A stretch of DNA of 64,000 nt from an uncultured Prevotella sp. (GCA_900320905.1 ONTZ01000024.1:29513-93512); one strand, 5' to 3'; shown: positions 8,832 to 18,976, counted from the stretch's first letter. Notes: generated by a model not told the origin, from the letters alone. Made by a program: numbers and translations.

Positions 8832-10775
8832 TTATTCAAATACCAAGTGTCCACCCTCAACAGTGAAGCGGAAGCGGAAGTTGTTTGCCTCGATAGGACT
8901 GATACCCAGGTAGTCCTGCTTGTAGGTGATACCGTCGTTTCCAAGCACGACGCATTTAACATCAGCAGAATTACCATTGTTGGTTACCGATACGGTAACG
9001 GTAGCACCGTCCATTGCAGAGAGCCATGCATCCCAGTCTCTACCATCTTCCATCACTGGAGTGCAAGAAGCATAACTGTCGCCCCATCCGTAGTTGTCGG
9101 CACGCAGAACCGTATATTCGCTATTGTCCTCGCGTGTAAGGACAACCAGGAAGTTGTTCCAGTTGGTGGCACCATTGGTATAGTTCTTGAAGCGCGTGCT
9201 GTAAGTCTTACCTTCTGGCACCACGATATCGGTAGAGTGTGCAACCCACCAACCGGTAGAGTTATCCTCATTACCAAGAACTTCACTGAATTCGAGGTGA
9301 CATTTATCTACCGTATAGTGGAAATAGAAATCGTTAGGATCGGTTACTGTGTTCAAACCAATGTAGTCTTGATGGTAAATGTTGCCATCGTTACCAATCA
9401 TTGTAGACCTTACATCACAAGTTCCGTCACCATTATTGGTTACATATACGGTTACCTTGGCACCATCCATAGCAGCGAGCCATGTAGCCCAATCGGCCTG
9501 ACCACCACTTGGTGTGCACCTCGAAGCCAACTCCTCGCCAGCCCAGCCAGTACCCCAGCCCCAGTTGTCGGCGCGCAGGATTCCGTATTCGGTAGATCCA
9601 TCGCCATTCGTCAGGCAAACCACGAAGTTATTCCAGTTTGCTTCACCTGAGGTGTAGTTTGTGAATGTGCTGATAAATGTCTCACCAGGATTAACCTTAA
9701 TCTTATCAGAGTGGACAGTCCACCAGCCAGACGAGTTGTCGGTAGCACCCACAGAGATGTACATCTTATCGACCACCTCGAATTCTGCAGAGCCGATGAC
9801 GGGGTTGGCAGCCTCGCCCTTGAAGGTCTTGGCGTATGCAGCCACGAGGGTCTTCTTACCGAGATTATTCAAGTCGGGAATCACCTGGAAGGTCAGATCA
9901 GCATAAGGAACAACCTTAGAAACAGCCTGCTCAAACTCGACTGTAGCAGTGACATTAGCGAAAGCCTCTTCCATGGGCACACCTTGCAGCACCTTCTTGG
10001 GCACACCATTGAGTGTCATTGACAGAGGCAGCTTGTCTTCCTTCGAAGTAAAGCCTCCGATAGGCTCAATGGTAGAACCGAGGAAATTGATGCAAGAGCC
10101 CTCGGGTACGAGGAAGCAGCGGATGGTACCATTCGACTCGTCGGCATTGAGATTTGTAAGCGGGGATGTCTGTTTGTAAGTCTTCGTCACAGTACCGTTA
10201 GTCATGGTCACTTCCAGTCCACCATTTGTACGGTCAACGGTCAGAGTCACTTTACCGCCAAGTTTATCAACGCCAGTGTCAGTGTCAGTAGCAAACTCTA
10301 GTGTACTCGTGGCGAGACTACGGTCGATATAGTCACCCCACTCAGAGTTTCCACTCGGCTGGTAGTCGTAGCGGATAGCGCCATACTCCTTATAATTTGC
10401 AGCACCACGGTCCTCATCATTACAAATGATCATGGCAAAGTTCTTATAAGTGTTTGTGGCAGCAGGATTGATACTCAGATTAAACTGTGCAACCCACTTC
10501 TGTCCCTCAGGAATCTGATAATACTTGGAGAACACAGCCCACCAGCCAGTGCTATAGTCGGTAGCACCAACGGTATAAACGTCCTCTTGAAGGCCTTCGA
10601 TCTCCTCTTCTCCATTCTGATTATTTGCCTTTTCCGCAGCAATAGAGTCAGCCCTTGATGAGAGCCAGTCTGGAGAGTCTATGCTATACAGGTCGCCGCC
10701 TTCACAACTTGTCAGTGTCAGCAAGCCAAGGGCTGCTGCGCAGAAAGCGGTTGCTAATTTATTTAGATGTCTCAT
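8832..10775 (-). CDS. PUL surface lipoprotein with three repeated WW-containing modules (SusE/SGBP position)
   Basis: A 647-residue lipoprotein with signal peptide and lipobox LTLTSC (Cys about 24), third gene after susC and susD, the place of surface glycan-binding proteins. Three homologous modules begin with VGATDYSTGWW, VGATDNSSGWW and LGNEDNSTGWW. Modules 2 and 3 share W-NNF, ILRADN/VLRADN, GWG, AMDGA-VTV-VTNN and IGNDG/LGNDG motifs; module 1 is more diverged. A bacterial Ig-like stretch separates modules 1 and 2. The conserved tryptophans suggest sugar-stacking sites. I do not recognise a named family. A binding role is inferred from position and composition; an enzyme is unlikely, as no conserved acidic pair stands out. 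Confidence 0.75.
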   Translation of the reverse strand: MRHLNKLATAFCAAALGLLTLTSCEGGDLYSIDSPDWLSSRADSIAAEKANNQNGEEEIEGLQEDVYTVGATDYSTGWWAVFSKYYQIPEGQKWVAQFNLSINPAATNTYKNFAMIICNDEDRGAANYKEYGAIRYDYQPSGNSEWGDYIDRSLATSTLEFATDTDTGVDKLGGKVTLTVDRTNGGLEVTMTNGTVTKTYKQTSPLTNLNADESNGTIRCFLVPEGSCINFLGSTIEPIGGFTSKEDKLPLSMTLNGVPKKVLQGVPMEEAFANVTATVEFEQAVSKVVPYADLTFQVIPDLNNLGKKTLVAAYAKTFKGEAANPVIGSAEFEVVDKMYISVGATDNSSGWWTVHSDKIKVNPGETFISTFTNYTSGEANWNNFVVCLTNGDGSTEYGILRADNWGWGTGWAGEELASRCTPSGGQADWATWLAAMDGAKVTVYVTNNGDGTCDVRSTMIGNDGNIYHQDYIGLNTVTDPNDFYFHYTVDKCHLEFSEVLGNEDNSTGWWVAHSTDIVVPEGKTYSTRFKNYTNGATNWNNFLVVLTREDNSEYTVLRADNYGWGDSYASCTPVMEDGRDWDAWLSAMDGATVTVSVTNNGNSADVKCVVLGNDGITYKQDYLGISPIEANNFRFRFTVEGGHLVFE

Positions 10776-10814
10776 AATCTTTTTCTGTTTAGTGATTTAT
10801 ATTTCCTATTAATA

Positions 10815-12581
10815 TCACAGATTTACTACAGGATGTATCGTGCCATAAACTTGATCAGCATTGCTGGAACTATTGTTGGCAGAGTTACCCACAAGATTGG
10901 GGTTGTCGTTAAGAGTGCCCTGATAGATGGGGAAGAACTCGTGACCTTGGATCCAGTTGTCGAAAGAACTCTTGTTGCAAGAATTGTAGTCAACAGGATC
11001 CTTCGGTGTGAAGTTGATGACACCATCAGCATAATTGGCCTTCGTCCAGAAGTTCACTGCTGCATGCTCTTTCAACTGCTGCAGACGACCCTGATCGTAG
11101 AAGAAGCCCCAGCGGATGAGGTCAAAGCCACGACCGAACTCACAACCAAACTCCTTCGGACGCTCCACATTGGCAATCTGCTCAAACAGTTTGTCCTTAG
11201 AGTCGAAGTCAGAAAGGTTCAGGTTGGCCAGACCAGCACGGTTGCGTACCTGATTGATCCAGTCGATAGCCTGCTGTGTAGGACCACTCACCTCGTTCTC
11301 GCACTCAGCAGCACGAAGCAGCACATCAGAATAACGCATCAGGCGGAGGTTAATACCACAGTGCAGACCTGTGACAACCTTGTCATAAATGCCAGTACGG
11401 AGGTTGGTGTTCTTTGCCACAGGCAGACCACCATAGTTATTATTGGTAACAACAGGAATGTCCTTGTTAGTCCACTCATCGGTCTGCTTCACAGTGTATA
11501 TTCTGTTGCCAAACTCAAAGCCATCCCATTCTGGCTCGTATGTACCGATAGTCCAGTAGAGACGTGGGTCAAGCGTACCGCTGGTAGTGCGCTCTGCCTT
11601 AAAGAGGTTATAGAGCCAGGGAGAAGCAGAAAGGTCAGCCCATCCACCGCAGTCGCCAGGACCAAAGTTACTCTCAATAGCAGAACCCTGCGTAGCGTTA
11701 GGACTGGTGTTTACGGGAGTCCACTCGTCATCAGTACCCTGTGAGCCATAGTCCAGGAACTGCACCTCGAAGAGGCTCTCTTCATTATTTTCGTATTTGC
11801 TTCCTTCACGGAAGTTATCACCATAATTGGCCATCAGTTTATAAGTACCATACTGACCGCCGATAATGCCTTTCAGCACGGTGAGGGCCTCGCTATACTT
11901 GTGACGCATCATCAGAGCGCGGGCATAGAAGCCGGCAGCAGCACCCTTCGTGGCACGTCCCTGTGCCCACTGACCGCCCTCATCACGCGACGGCAGAAGA
12001 TCCATAGCCTCCTTGAAATCAGTTTCTACCAGATCCCACACTTCATCGTATGAACTATTGGGGAGATAAAGACCTGTAAGTGATTCGTAAACGCTATAAT
12101 CGGTAATAATCATCGGATTCTGATAATAGCCTGCGAGCATATAATAAGATAGTCCGCGAAGGAAGAGAGCCTGTCCTTTGATACGTCTGAGAGATTCAGA
12201 ATAATTATTGTTTTCCTGATTCAGTTGGGATGTAATAAAATTACAAACCTTAATGGTATAATACCAGTCGCGCCAAGGCCACTGACCGATTTCATCAGTG
12301 AAAGCCACATTAAGATCATCGTATGGCATATACCAAACCTGTGAGGAGTTCCAGACCTCGTCACCACGACATACGTCAAGCATGTAGCCGACACGGGCAA
12401 ATGTTCCCTCCATACGAATATGGTTATAACAAGCAATAACGCTTTCTTCCAAGTCTGAGACATCCTGACCGAATATGGATGCTGTCTGTTGGTTGGGATT
12501 TGTCACATCCAACTGGCTGTCGCACGATGTGAGCATACCAAGTCCCAACACAAGTGCTAAAGAAATTTTATTTATTTTCAT
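10815..12581 (-). CDS. susD: SusD/RagB-family starch-binding-like outer-membrane lipoprotein
   Basis: A 588-residue SusD homologue. A signal peptide with lipobox GMLTSC (Cys 20) anchors it at the outer membrane, where SusD proteins form the lid of the SusC channel and bind oligosaccharides. Family features: the N-terminal helical TPR repeats (LRRIKGQALFLRGLSYY), the motif MRYSDVLLRAAECENEV, the segment CEFGRGFDLIRWG, and a C-terminal region ending IHPVVNL. Length and order (47 bp after susC) are typical. The substrate is taken from the flanking GH43 genes, not from the protein itself. The symbol denotes family only. Confidence 0.93.
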   Translation of the reverse strand: MKINKISLALVLGLGMLTSCDSQLDVTNPNQQTASIFGQDVSDLEESVIACYNHIRMEGTFARVGYMLDVCRGDEVWNSSQVWYMPYDDLNVAFTDEIGQWPWRDWYYTIKVCNFITSQLNQENNNYSESLRRIKGQALFLRGLSYYMLAGYYQNPMIITDYSVYESLTGLYLPNSSYDEVWDLVETDFKEAMDLLPSRDEGGQWAQGRATKGAAAGFYARALMMRHKYSEALTVLKGIIGGQYGTYKLMANYGDNFREGSKYENNEESLFEVQFLDYGSQGTDDEWTPVNTSPNATQGSAIESNFGPGDCGGWADLSASPWLYNLFKAERTTSGTLDPRLYWTIGTYEPEWDGFEFGNRIYTVKQTDEWTNKDIPVVTNNNYGGLPVAKNTNLRTGIYDKVVTGLHCGINLRLMRYSDVLLRAAECENEVSGPTQQAIDWINQVRNRAGLANLNLSDFDSKDKLFEQIANVERPKEFGCEFGRGFDLIRWGFFYDQGRLQQLKEHAAVNFWTKANYADGVINFTPKDPVDYNSCNKSSFDNWIQGHEFFPIYQGTLNDNPNLVGNSANNSSSNADQVYGTIHPVVNL

Positions 12582-12627
12582 CTTGTATTTCTTTTTAACT
12601 TTGATACATTTAACCTCTTTACCTTAA

Positions 12628-15600
12628 TTAGAAAGAGAAGTTGATACCAGCCATGAAACTACGTGGGGTGGGATATGAGCAATAATTGTAGCCCGGTGAG
12701 AATGTGCCTCCAGCATAGTCTACATTATAACCATGATAGCCGGTGATTGTTAAGAGATTCTGTGCCGATACATAGACACGGACACCACTGACATAGTTGG
12801 CAAACCACTCATTGGGCAGGTTGCAACCCAACTCAATGTTGGCAATTTTCCAGTATGCGGCATTCTGAATCTGGCGACTGCTGAACAAATCGTTCCATGC
12901 CAGAGAAGCATTATTTGACAGATAAGTGCGGGGGATGTCAGAGATATAAGTCGACCCATCCCACTTGTTGGCATTAAGTACGGCCACATCGTGATTGCCG
13001 TAGCCATAACTGGAGTTCAGCGTGTTATAGAGGAAGTCAGATACGTGATAGCCAAGAGCACCGAAAGTAGAGATGCTCAGGTCGAATATCTTGTACTCCA
13101 GGTGTGCACTCAGACCGAAGTTAACTGCTGGCAGACCACTGCCAAGAACCGTCTGGTCGTCGCCGTTGACCTGACCATCGCCATTGACATCACGATAGAA
13201 ACAGTCACCAACCTGTGCGCCTGCCTGATACTCGGTAAAGCCTTTTGCCTGTGCTTCAGCATTCAACTGGTCGAGTTGTTCCTGGGTACGAATGATTCCC
13301 TGATAGTCCCAACCGTAGAACTTTCCTACTTCCTGGCCAACCTCAGTGATATAGGCACCAGCAATATATCTCTCTTCACCGAAGCCAAGAGAAGTCACCT
13401 TATTCTTAAGGGTACTCAGGTTTGCACTGATCTCATGCTTCAGGGCGTGGTCGCGATTACGATATGTAGCAGAGAACTCGAAACCACTGTTCTCAAGAGA
13501 TGCTGCATTCATGGTCACTGTGGTGTTAGACACACCAGCACTTGAGGGAACGGGGACATTGTAAAGAAGGTCGATAGACTTGTTCTTATACCACTCTGCC
13601 GTAAACTCAATGCGGTTGTTGAAGAAGGCAAGGTCAAGACCGATGTTATAGGTCTTTCTCTTCTCCCAAGACAGATCTTCATTAACGAAAGTAGATATAG
13701 CAGAACCAGTAATAGGCTGGTTGCCGAAACTATAGGTCATATTATTGCGGAGCATCGTTGCCTGTATAGCATAATCGGCAACAGAGGCCTCATTACCCAA
13801 TTCACCATAACTTGCACGAATCTTGAACATATTCACGATGTCACGGTCGATGGGGAAGAACTTTTCCTTATCAAAACGCCAACCCACAGAAACCGAGGTG
13901 AAAGTATCCCAGCGCTTATCCTTCGAGAGACGAGAACTACCATCCCGACGGACAATACCAGAAATCAGATACTTGCCGTCGAAATCATAATTCAAACGTG
14001 CGAGGTAAGAAGACAATGTATGTTTAGTCTCATAACTATTTGCACTCCAACTACTGGCATTCTGCAACTGGATGAAATAAGGTTCAGATAGGTTAATACC
14101 TGTTGCGTCCAATGTAGAAGAATTCTCCTGTTCGAAAGTCTGGCCAGCCACCAGATTGATATGGTGCAGTCCCATAGTGCCGTCCCAAGTAAGTGTATTT
14201 TCAATCAGAGCATCGGTATACTTACGATGTCCCTTTGTCAGACGCTCATTCTCCTTGGCCAGATATACACGGTTACTCTGAATCCAGGCGGGAATCCAAG
14301 TTCTGTCGTTAGCACTTGTCGTGCTATAGGAAAGGTTGATTTTATATGTCAGATTGTGATTCTTGCTATCGATACCTACCATCTTCAGCAGGTCAACATC
14401 AGCAGAACCAGTACCAACGAAACGGTCTACAATCGTCTTTCGGCTCAGCATATTATTGACAAGCAATGGGTTCATGGCCGAGATGTCACCATGAACATTG
14501 TCGTAATACACGCCATAGCCATAGGCATCGTATTTCCAACCGCTGGCAGAGCCTACCACATCGTCGAGCACCCAAGTTGACTGGTCGTAAGCCTTGATAG
14601 TAGGCTGCATAGCCAGCACACCGCGGAGCACATTACCTAAGTTACCATACAGACCCTGGATGTAAGGATCATCGTTGCCGATAGACATCACATTCTGGTC
14701 AGAGTGTGAATAGACAAGGCTGGTGCGGAACTTGATGAACTTGACATCCATGGTATTGTTCACACGTGCCGTATAACGACGGAAGTCAGGACCCGAGCCT
14801 TCGATGGTTCCCTTCTGGTCATAATAGTCAAGACCTATATTATAAGTATTAGAAGCACCACCGCCACTCAAGTTCACATTGTGATTCTGGCGAATACCTG
14901 TCTTGAAAGACTCCTTGAACCAATCGGTGTTCGTATTGTCGCGGAAATGATAGTTTCCATCTGCACCAAGGCTGTAACCTCCAGGCAGAGGAGTATTGGA
15001 ATTTGCTGCTGCAATACCGAGATAGTTGCTGTATTGATCAGCATTCATCAGGTCGTACTTGTCGTTTGAAACCACGTCAACACCAAAGTAACCCTTATAG
15101 TCAACCTTCAGCGGCTGGTCCTTCTTACCACCCTTCGTTGTGATAATCACCACACCGTTAGCAGCACGAGAACCGTAGATAGCACCGGCAGAAGCATCCT
15201 TCAGCACCTGGATGGTCTCAATGTCGTTCGGAGAGAAGTCGCGGATAGACGTTCCCATAGGCACACCGTCGATCACATACAGAGGAGCCTGGTTACCATT
15301 CAGGGTACCGATACCACGGATACGTACCATTGGGTCTGCACCCGGCTGGCCGTCGGAAGTGATAGATACACCGGCAACCTTACCCTCAAGCATCGAAGAA
15401 ATGTTTGAGTGAGACACACGCTTCAACTCGTCGGCATTGACGACAGAGACAGAACCCGTCAGGTCGGCTTTCTTCTGGGTACCATAACCCACAACCACCA
15501 CCTGGTCGAGAACCTGGGCATCGGATTCAAGTTGGATCTGTCCAAGAATCGCACGTCCGTTTACGGCAATCTCGCGATCCTTAAACCCTACATAACTTAC

Positions 15601-15846
15601 CACGAGTGTGGCATTCGAAGGAGCATTCACCTGGAAGTTACCGTCATAGTCGGTCACTACACCAGTCTGGGATCCCTTCACCTTGACGGTAGCGCCAATC
15701 AGGCCTTCTCCGTCTTGGTCAACAACCTGGCCGCTAACCTGAATGGTCTGCTGTGCCACTGATGCCATCGCAAAAACTGGGCAGATGGTAAATCCTACCA
15801 GCACATTTAGGATGAACATCACAGAGAATAATACTTGTTTTCTCAT
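12628..15846 (-). CDS. susC: SusC/RagA-family TonB-dependent outer-membrane transporter
   Basis: A 1072-residue importer of oligosaccharides powered by TonB/ExbBD. After the signal peptide comes a carboxypeptidase-like regulatory domain (about 35-115, GQVVDQDGEGLIGATV), then a plug domain with the SusC signature (TNGVVIITTKGGK-like, here AANGVVIITTKGG near residue 220) and a 22-strand beta-barrel ending GINFSF with C-terminal Phe. A TonB box is likely near DQVVVVGYGTQ. It is the first gene of the PUL, about 46 bp after its -7 box and downstream of a 21-bp-spaced direct repeat that may bind the regulator. It pairs with the SusD gene. Confidence 0.95.
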   Translation of the reverse strand: MRKQVLFSVMFILNVLVGFTICPVFAMASVAQQTIQVSGQVVDQDGEGLIGATVKVKGSQTGVVTDYDGNFQVNAPSNATLVVSYVGFKDREIAVNGRAILGQIQLESDAQVLDQVVVVGYGTQKKADLTGSVSVVNADELKRVSHSNISSMLEGKVAGVSITSDGQPGADPMVRIRGIGTLNGNQAPLYVIDGVPMGTSIRDFSPNDIETIQVLKDASAGAIYGSRAANGVVIITTKGGKKDQPLKVDYKGYFGVDVVSNDKYDLMNADQYSNYLGIAAANSNTPLPGGYSLGADGNYHFRDNTNTDWFKESFKTGIRQNHNVNLSGGGASNTYNIGLDYYDQKGTIEGSGPDFRRYTARVNNTMDVKFIKFRTSLVYSHSDQNVMSIGNDDPYIQGLYGNLGNVLRGVLAMQPTIKAYDQSTWVLDDVVGSASGWKYDAYGYGVYYDNVHGDISAMNPLLVNNMLSRKTIVDRFVGTGSADVDLLKMVGIDSKNHNLTYKINLSYSTTSANDRTWIPAWIQSNRVYLAKENERLTKGHRKYTDALIENTLTWDGTMGLHHINLVAGQTFEQENSSTLDATGINLSEPYFIQLQNASSWSANSYETKHTLSSYLARLNYDFDGKYLISGIVRRDGSSRLSKDKRWDTFTSVSVGWRFDKEKFFPIDRDIVNMFKIRASYGELGNEASVADYAIQATMLRNNMTYSFGNQPITGSAISTFVNEDLSWEKRKTYNIGLDLAFFNNRIEFTAEWYKNKSIDLLYNVPVPSSAGVSNTTVTMNAASLENSGFEFSATYRNRDHALKHEISANLSTLKNKVTSLGFGEERYIAGAYITEVGQEVGKFYGWDYQGIIRTQEQLDQLNAEAQAKGFTEYQAGAQVGDCFYRDVNGDGQVNGDDQTVLGSGLPAVNFGLSAHLEYKIFDLSISTFGALGYHVSDFLYNTLNSSYGYGNHDVAVLNANKWDGSTYISDIPRTYLSNNASLAWNDLFSSRQIQNAAYWKIANIELGCNLPNEWFANYVSGVRVYVSAQNLLTITGYHGYNVDYAGGTFSPGYNYCSYPTPRSFMAGINFSF

Positions 15847-15892
15847 CTTAATTGTTTTGTTTGAATTAATTAATAATTAGTGAAATGTGCTG

Positions 15893-15900
15893 CAAAATTA
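15893..15900 (-). promoter_or_regulatory. -7 box for the PUL operon (susC)
   Basis: On the minus strand this reads TAATTTTG, 46 bp before the susC ATG. The usual TTTG at -33 is not evident; that place is adjacent to the direct repeat at 15922-15954, as expected for an activator-dependent promoter. Confidence 0.6.
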
Positions 15901-15921
15901 GTTATTAGTAACAAAGAAAAG

Positions 15922-15954
15922 GTGGACAAAACGTTTTATATGGTGGATAAAACG
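15922..15954. promoter_or_regulatory. Direct repeat, candidate regulator operator upstream of susC
   Basis: GTGGACAAAACG (15922-15933) and GTGGATAAAACG (15943-15954) match at 11 of 12 bases and start 21 bp apart, two helical turns. The near copy begins 21 bp upstream of the -7 box. AraC-type proteins commonly bind such direct repeats; binding by the neighbouring regulator is inferred. Confidence 0.5.
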
Positions 15955-16011
15955 GATTTTAGATGTCAATGCGCGAATTTTCCACCTCTTGAGGTATATC
16001 AATGATATAAA

Positions 16012-18951
16012 TCAATTGTCCCCGTATGAACTGGGACTGACACCAAACATTTTTGTAAAGCAACGGGTAAAATATTTGGGGTCGTTAAAACCTACGGCAT
16101 AGGCTACCTCTGTGATGTTACGGTTACCTGTCTTGGCTGAAAGGAGTTCTTTGGCCATGTTCAGACGGTAGTTACGGATGAACTGCCCCACAGGCACACC
16201 CGCCTCCGTATTGAGATGCTTGCTGGCAACACTACGGCTCATGCCTAAGGCATCACAAAACTCCTGCACGCCAAACTCTGAATCCATGTAATGCTGTTCC
16301 ATGATCTCCATCACGCGCTCCATCAGTGGACGAGTGTTTTTCATGACCTCTTCCTTGTCTGCCTCGACACTCTTAGTCACACTTTTCTGATAGCGCTCCT
16401 GATTGTCGAGGATGTTACTGATACGCTTTTGGAGTTGCTTGGGATCTTTCGATTCCTCGAGAACTTTGCGGATGGGCCCCAACAGTTGTTCTGCCTCTCG
16501 TCGTTTCAGTTCTGTAACCCACCTATTATAGATATGTATAACCAAACCTATAAAAAGGAGTGACAGCAGTAAACGGAACCACCAACTGTTCCAGAAGTGT
16601 GGCTTCACCACGATGTCTATGGCAATTGTCTCTTCCTCGGATGAGGACAGGCCCGACTCATATTTGACCTCAAAGGTATAATCACCTACTGGCAGGACAC
16701 TGTATCTGACAGAGCGCTGACCGGGTTTTAGGAGTGTCCACTCATTATCGAAGCCCTTCATCCTGTAACTAAAGGTGCCTTGCGTCTCATAGCCATAGTT
16801 CAGGGCAGAAAAATCAATCGAGAAAGAGCGGTTGCCTTCACTGAGTCTAATCAGTTTGGCTATGGAGATGTCTTGATCGAGGTAATCACTGCCAGCCTGT
16901 ATGTCCTGATTGTCCACCATCAGATGAGTAAACACAAGATGGCCCTGATAATTAGCCTCCAGGTTCCCGCTGTTCACCTCAATCAGTCCTGCTTCACTGC
17001 CCAGATAGATTTCCCCGGACTGGGCAATGACAGCAGAGTTCCAGTAAAACTGCGAACTGACAAGTCCGTCGTTCTGCGTGTAATTCGTAAATGTTTTCAG
17101 ATGGGGATCATAGATCGACAGTCCGTTCTGGGTCGTTATCCACAATCTTCCGTTCTGGTCTTCCACAATACCTTTCACGGCGTTATTGACCAGTCCGTCG
17201 GCCTGTGTCAGGACTTCGAACCGCTCCTGACCATCTTTTCCGACAATACGCTGATACAGGCCATAGCCGTTGCTGCCCAGCCACAGCGTACCATCCTTGG
17301 TCTCGCAGAAAGAGGATATTTTATCGTAGATGCGAGAGTCTGGGTCATTCAGACGGTACATCAGACCACGGTCTCTGAATTTGCCACCTTTCCGCGATTT
17401 GAGGTCAATGGCACAGACACCCCGCATACAGCCCACCCAGAGCACGCCGTCCTTATCAATCACAGAACCTATGCATCCACGAATCAACTGACAATCATCA
17501 AAGGGCTCTGTCAGTTGTTTGGTCTTGAGGTCATACAGGAAGACACCATCGTTACTGCCGATCCACAGTGCATCATTGATGGCATCATAGGCTAAGGCAC
17601 CGATGAAATTCGTCAGTCGGGCATGGTCTGCTGTCATCTCCACCCGCTGGACAACGCGAGAAGACAGATCCACCACGTTCAGTCCCCCACCCCATGTACC
17701 TGTCCAGAGGTGCCCTTTGTCATCTGCCACCAATGCCGACACACTATTATGCGACAGGGCAGAGTTCTCCTTCGTGAAGTGCTCGAAGGTCTGTTGTCCC
17801 TTCTCCTTCCTGTTCAGGCCACCCTCCACCGTGCCAACCCACAACGTACCGTCGGGTTCCACGTACATAGCGTTGATTGGATTAGGTGAGATAGAGTTCG
17901 ACGAGGCTGTGTGGACATAGTTTTGCAATAGCAACTGCCTTGGTACCACCATGGCAACACCCCCCGACTCCGTTCCTATCCATATCAGTCCCTTCTCAAC
18001 CAAGAGACAATGTATAAAGTCACTCTTCAATGGGTGAGGGCTGGTTGTGTTCCACACAGAGAACTTGTCGGACTGATCGTCGTAGATATTCAGTCCTGAA
18101 AGCGAGCCTACCAGCAGGGTATTGTCGGGCATCAGGGCAAGACTGGAGAGGAACTCATGAGAGATAGATCCTTCGACATGGGGATTATATAGATAACTGT
18201 CCAACCGATGATGATAGGGGTCATAGCGGAACAATCCGTGATTCGTCGAAATCCAGAAGACGCTCCCGCGTTTCAGCATATCCGTGATATAGAGGCCGTT
18301 CAGTGACCGGAACAGGGGTGAGATTTCTTCACGCACCAATTGGCCGTTTTTCTCCACCAATCGGAATAATCCGCCATCAATGCCTATCCATGGTTTGCCA
18401 TTACCTTCCACGTCACGGATACTCACGTCGGGCGTATTCCCATGGTAACGATAGGTGCACACCTTACTGATATGTCCCTGCTCGTCGAAACTCAGTAGGT
18501 TCACCGACGAGAATGTTACCAGCCAGATATGCCCCAGGGCATCACAATAGATCTTGGTACTCGACTCCGACAAGAGTGTTCTCATTTCCTCCGACAGGGA
18601 TTCTGGAGATATACCCATCATGGTCTTCAGGTCGATGATATTAGTGCCTTCATCGAAGGCCACCCAGAGACGCTTGAAACGGTCTTCTGCTATACTCTTG
18701 CATGAATTACTGTTCAGCCACATAGTGGGTGACATCATCCTATATCCGTCATAGCGCACCAATCCTCCTCCGTAGGTACCTACCCACAGAAAACCATTGG
18801 AGTCGACGAAGATGGCACTGACATTGTTGTGGGGAAGTCCACTGTGCAAATCAATATACGACACATTATACCGTTCCGTCAGCGTAGCACTTTGCGCCAT
18901 GCTGACTAATGCCCAGAAAAAGGAAACAATTATGAACGATAAACGCTGCAT
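16012..18951 (-). CDS. Membrane-spanning PUL regulator: propeller sensor, Y_Y_Y, TM helix and AraC HTH, no kinase
   Basis: A 979-residue protein resembling the hybrid two-component systems of Bacteroidetes PULs but shorter. I chose ATG 18951, since the promoter box at 18969-18976 excludes the upstream ATG at 18999. Order: signal peptide (about 1-20); two-component-regulator propeller repeats (GLPHNNVSAIFVDSNGFLWVGT and many G-LWVGT copies) forming a periplasmic sensor; Y_Y_Y domain near 700-780 (FSYRMKGFDNEWT); one TM helix near 787-807; a helical linker of about 75 residues; and a C-terminal AraC domain (CDALGMSRSVASKHL, EVAYAVGFNDPKYFTRCF). No H-box, HATPase or receiver sequence lies between TM and HTH. 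It probably activates the adjacent operon on oligosaccharide binding. Confidence 0.85.
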   Translation of the reverse strand: MQRLSFIIVSFFWALVSMAQSATLTERYNVSYIDLHSGLPHNNVSAIFVDSNGFLWVGTYGGGLVRYDGYRMMSPTMWLNSNSCKSIAEDRFKRLWVAFDEGTNIIDLKTMMGISPESLSEEMRTLLSESSTKIYCDALGHIWLVTFSSVNLLSFDEQGHISKVCTYRYHGNTPDVSIRDVEGNGKPWIGIDGGLFRLVEKNGQLVREEISPLFRSLNGLYITDMLKRGSVFWISTNHGLFRYDPYHHRLDSYLYNPHVEGSISHEFLSSLALMPDNTLLVGSLSGLNIYDDQSDKFSVWNTTSPHPLKSDFIHCLLVEKGLIWIGTESGGVAMVVPRQLLLQNYVHTASSNSISPNPINAMYVEPDGTLWVGTVEGGLNRKEKGQQTFEHFTKENSALSHNSVSALVADDKGHLWTGTWGGGLNVVDLSSRVVQRVEMTADHARLTNFIGALAYDAINDALWIGSNDGVFLYDLKTKQLTEPFDDCQLIRGCIGSVIDKDGVLWVGCMRGVCAIDLKSRKGGKFRDRGLMYRLNDPDSRIYDKISSFCETKDGTLWLGSNGYGLYQRIVGKDGQERFEVLTQADGLVNNAVKGIVEDQNGRLWITTQNGLSIYDPHLKTFTNYTQNDGLVSSQFYWNSAVIAQSGEIYLGSEAGLIEVNSGNLEANYQGHLVFTHLMVDNQDIQAGSDYLDQDISIAKLIRLSEGNRSFSIDFSALNYGYETQGTFSYRMKGFDNEWTLLKPGQRSVRYSVLPVGDYTFEVKYESGLSSSEEETIAIDIVVKPHFWNSWWFRLLLSLLFIGLVIHIYNRWVTELKRREAEQLLGPIRKVLEESKDPKQLQKRISNILDNQERYQKSVTKSVEADKEEVMKNTRPLMERVMEIMEQHYMDSEFGVQEFCDALGMSRSVASKHLNTEAGVPVGQFIRNYRLNMAKELLSAKTGNRNITEVAYAVGFNDPKYFTRCFTKMFGVSPSSYGDN

Positions 18952-18968
18952 CCGTACACTTTTTGGTG

Positions 18969-18976
18969 CAAAGATA
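18969..18976 (-). promoter_or_regulatory. -7 box for the PUL regulator
   Basis: Minus strand TATCTTTG, 17 bp before the ATG at 18951. This box decides the start codon. Confidence 0.65.
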
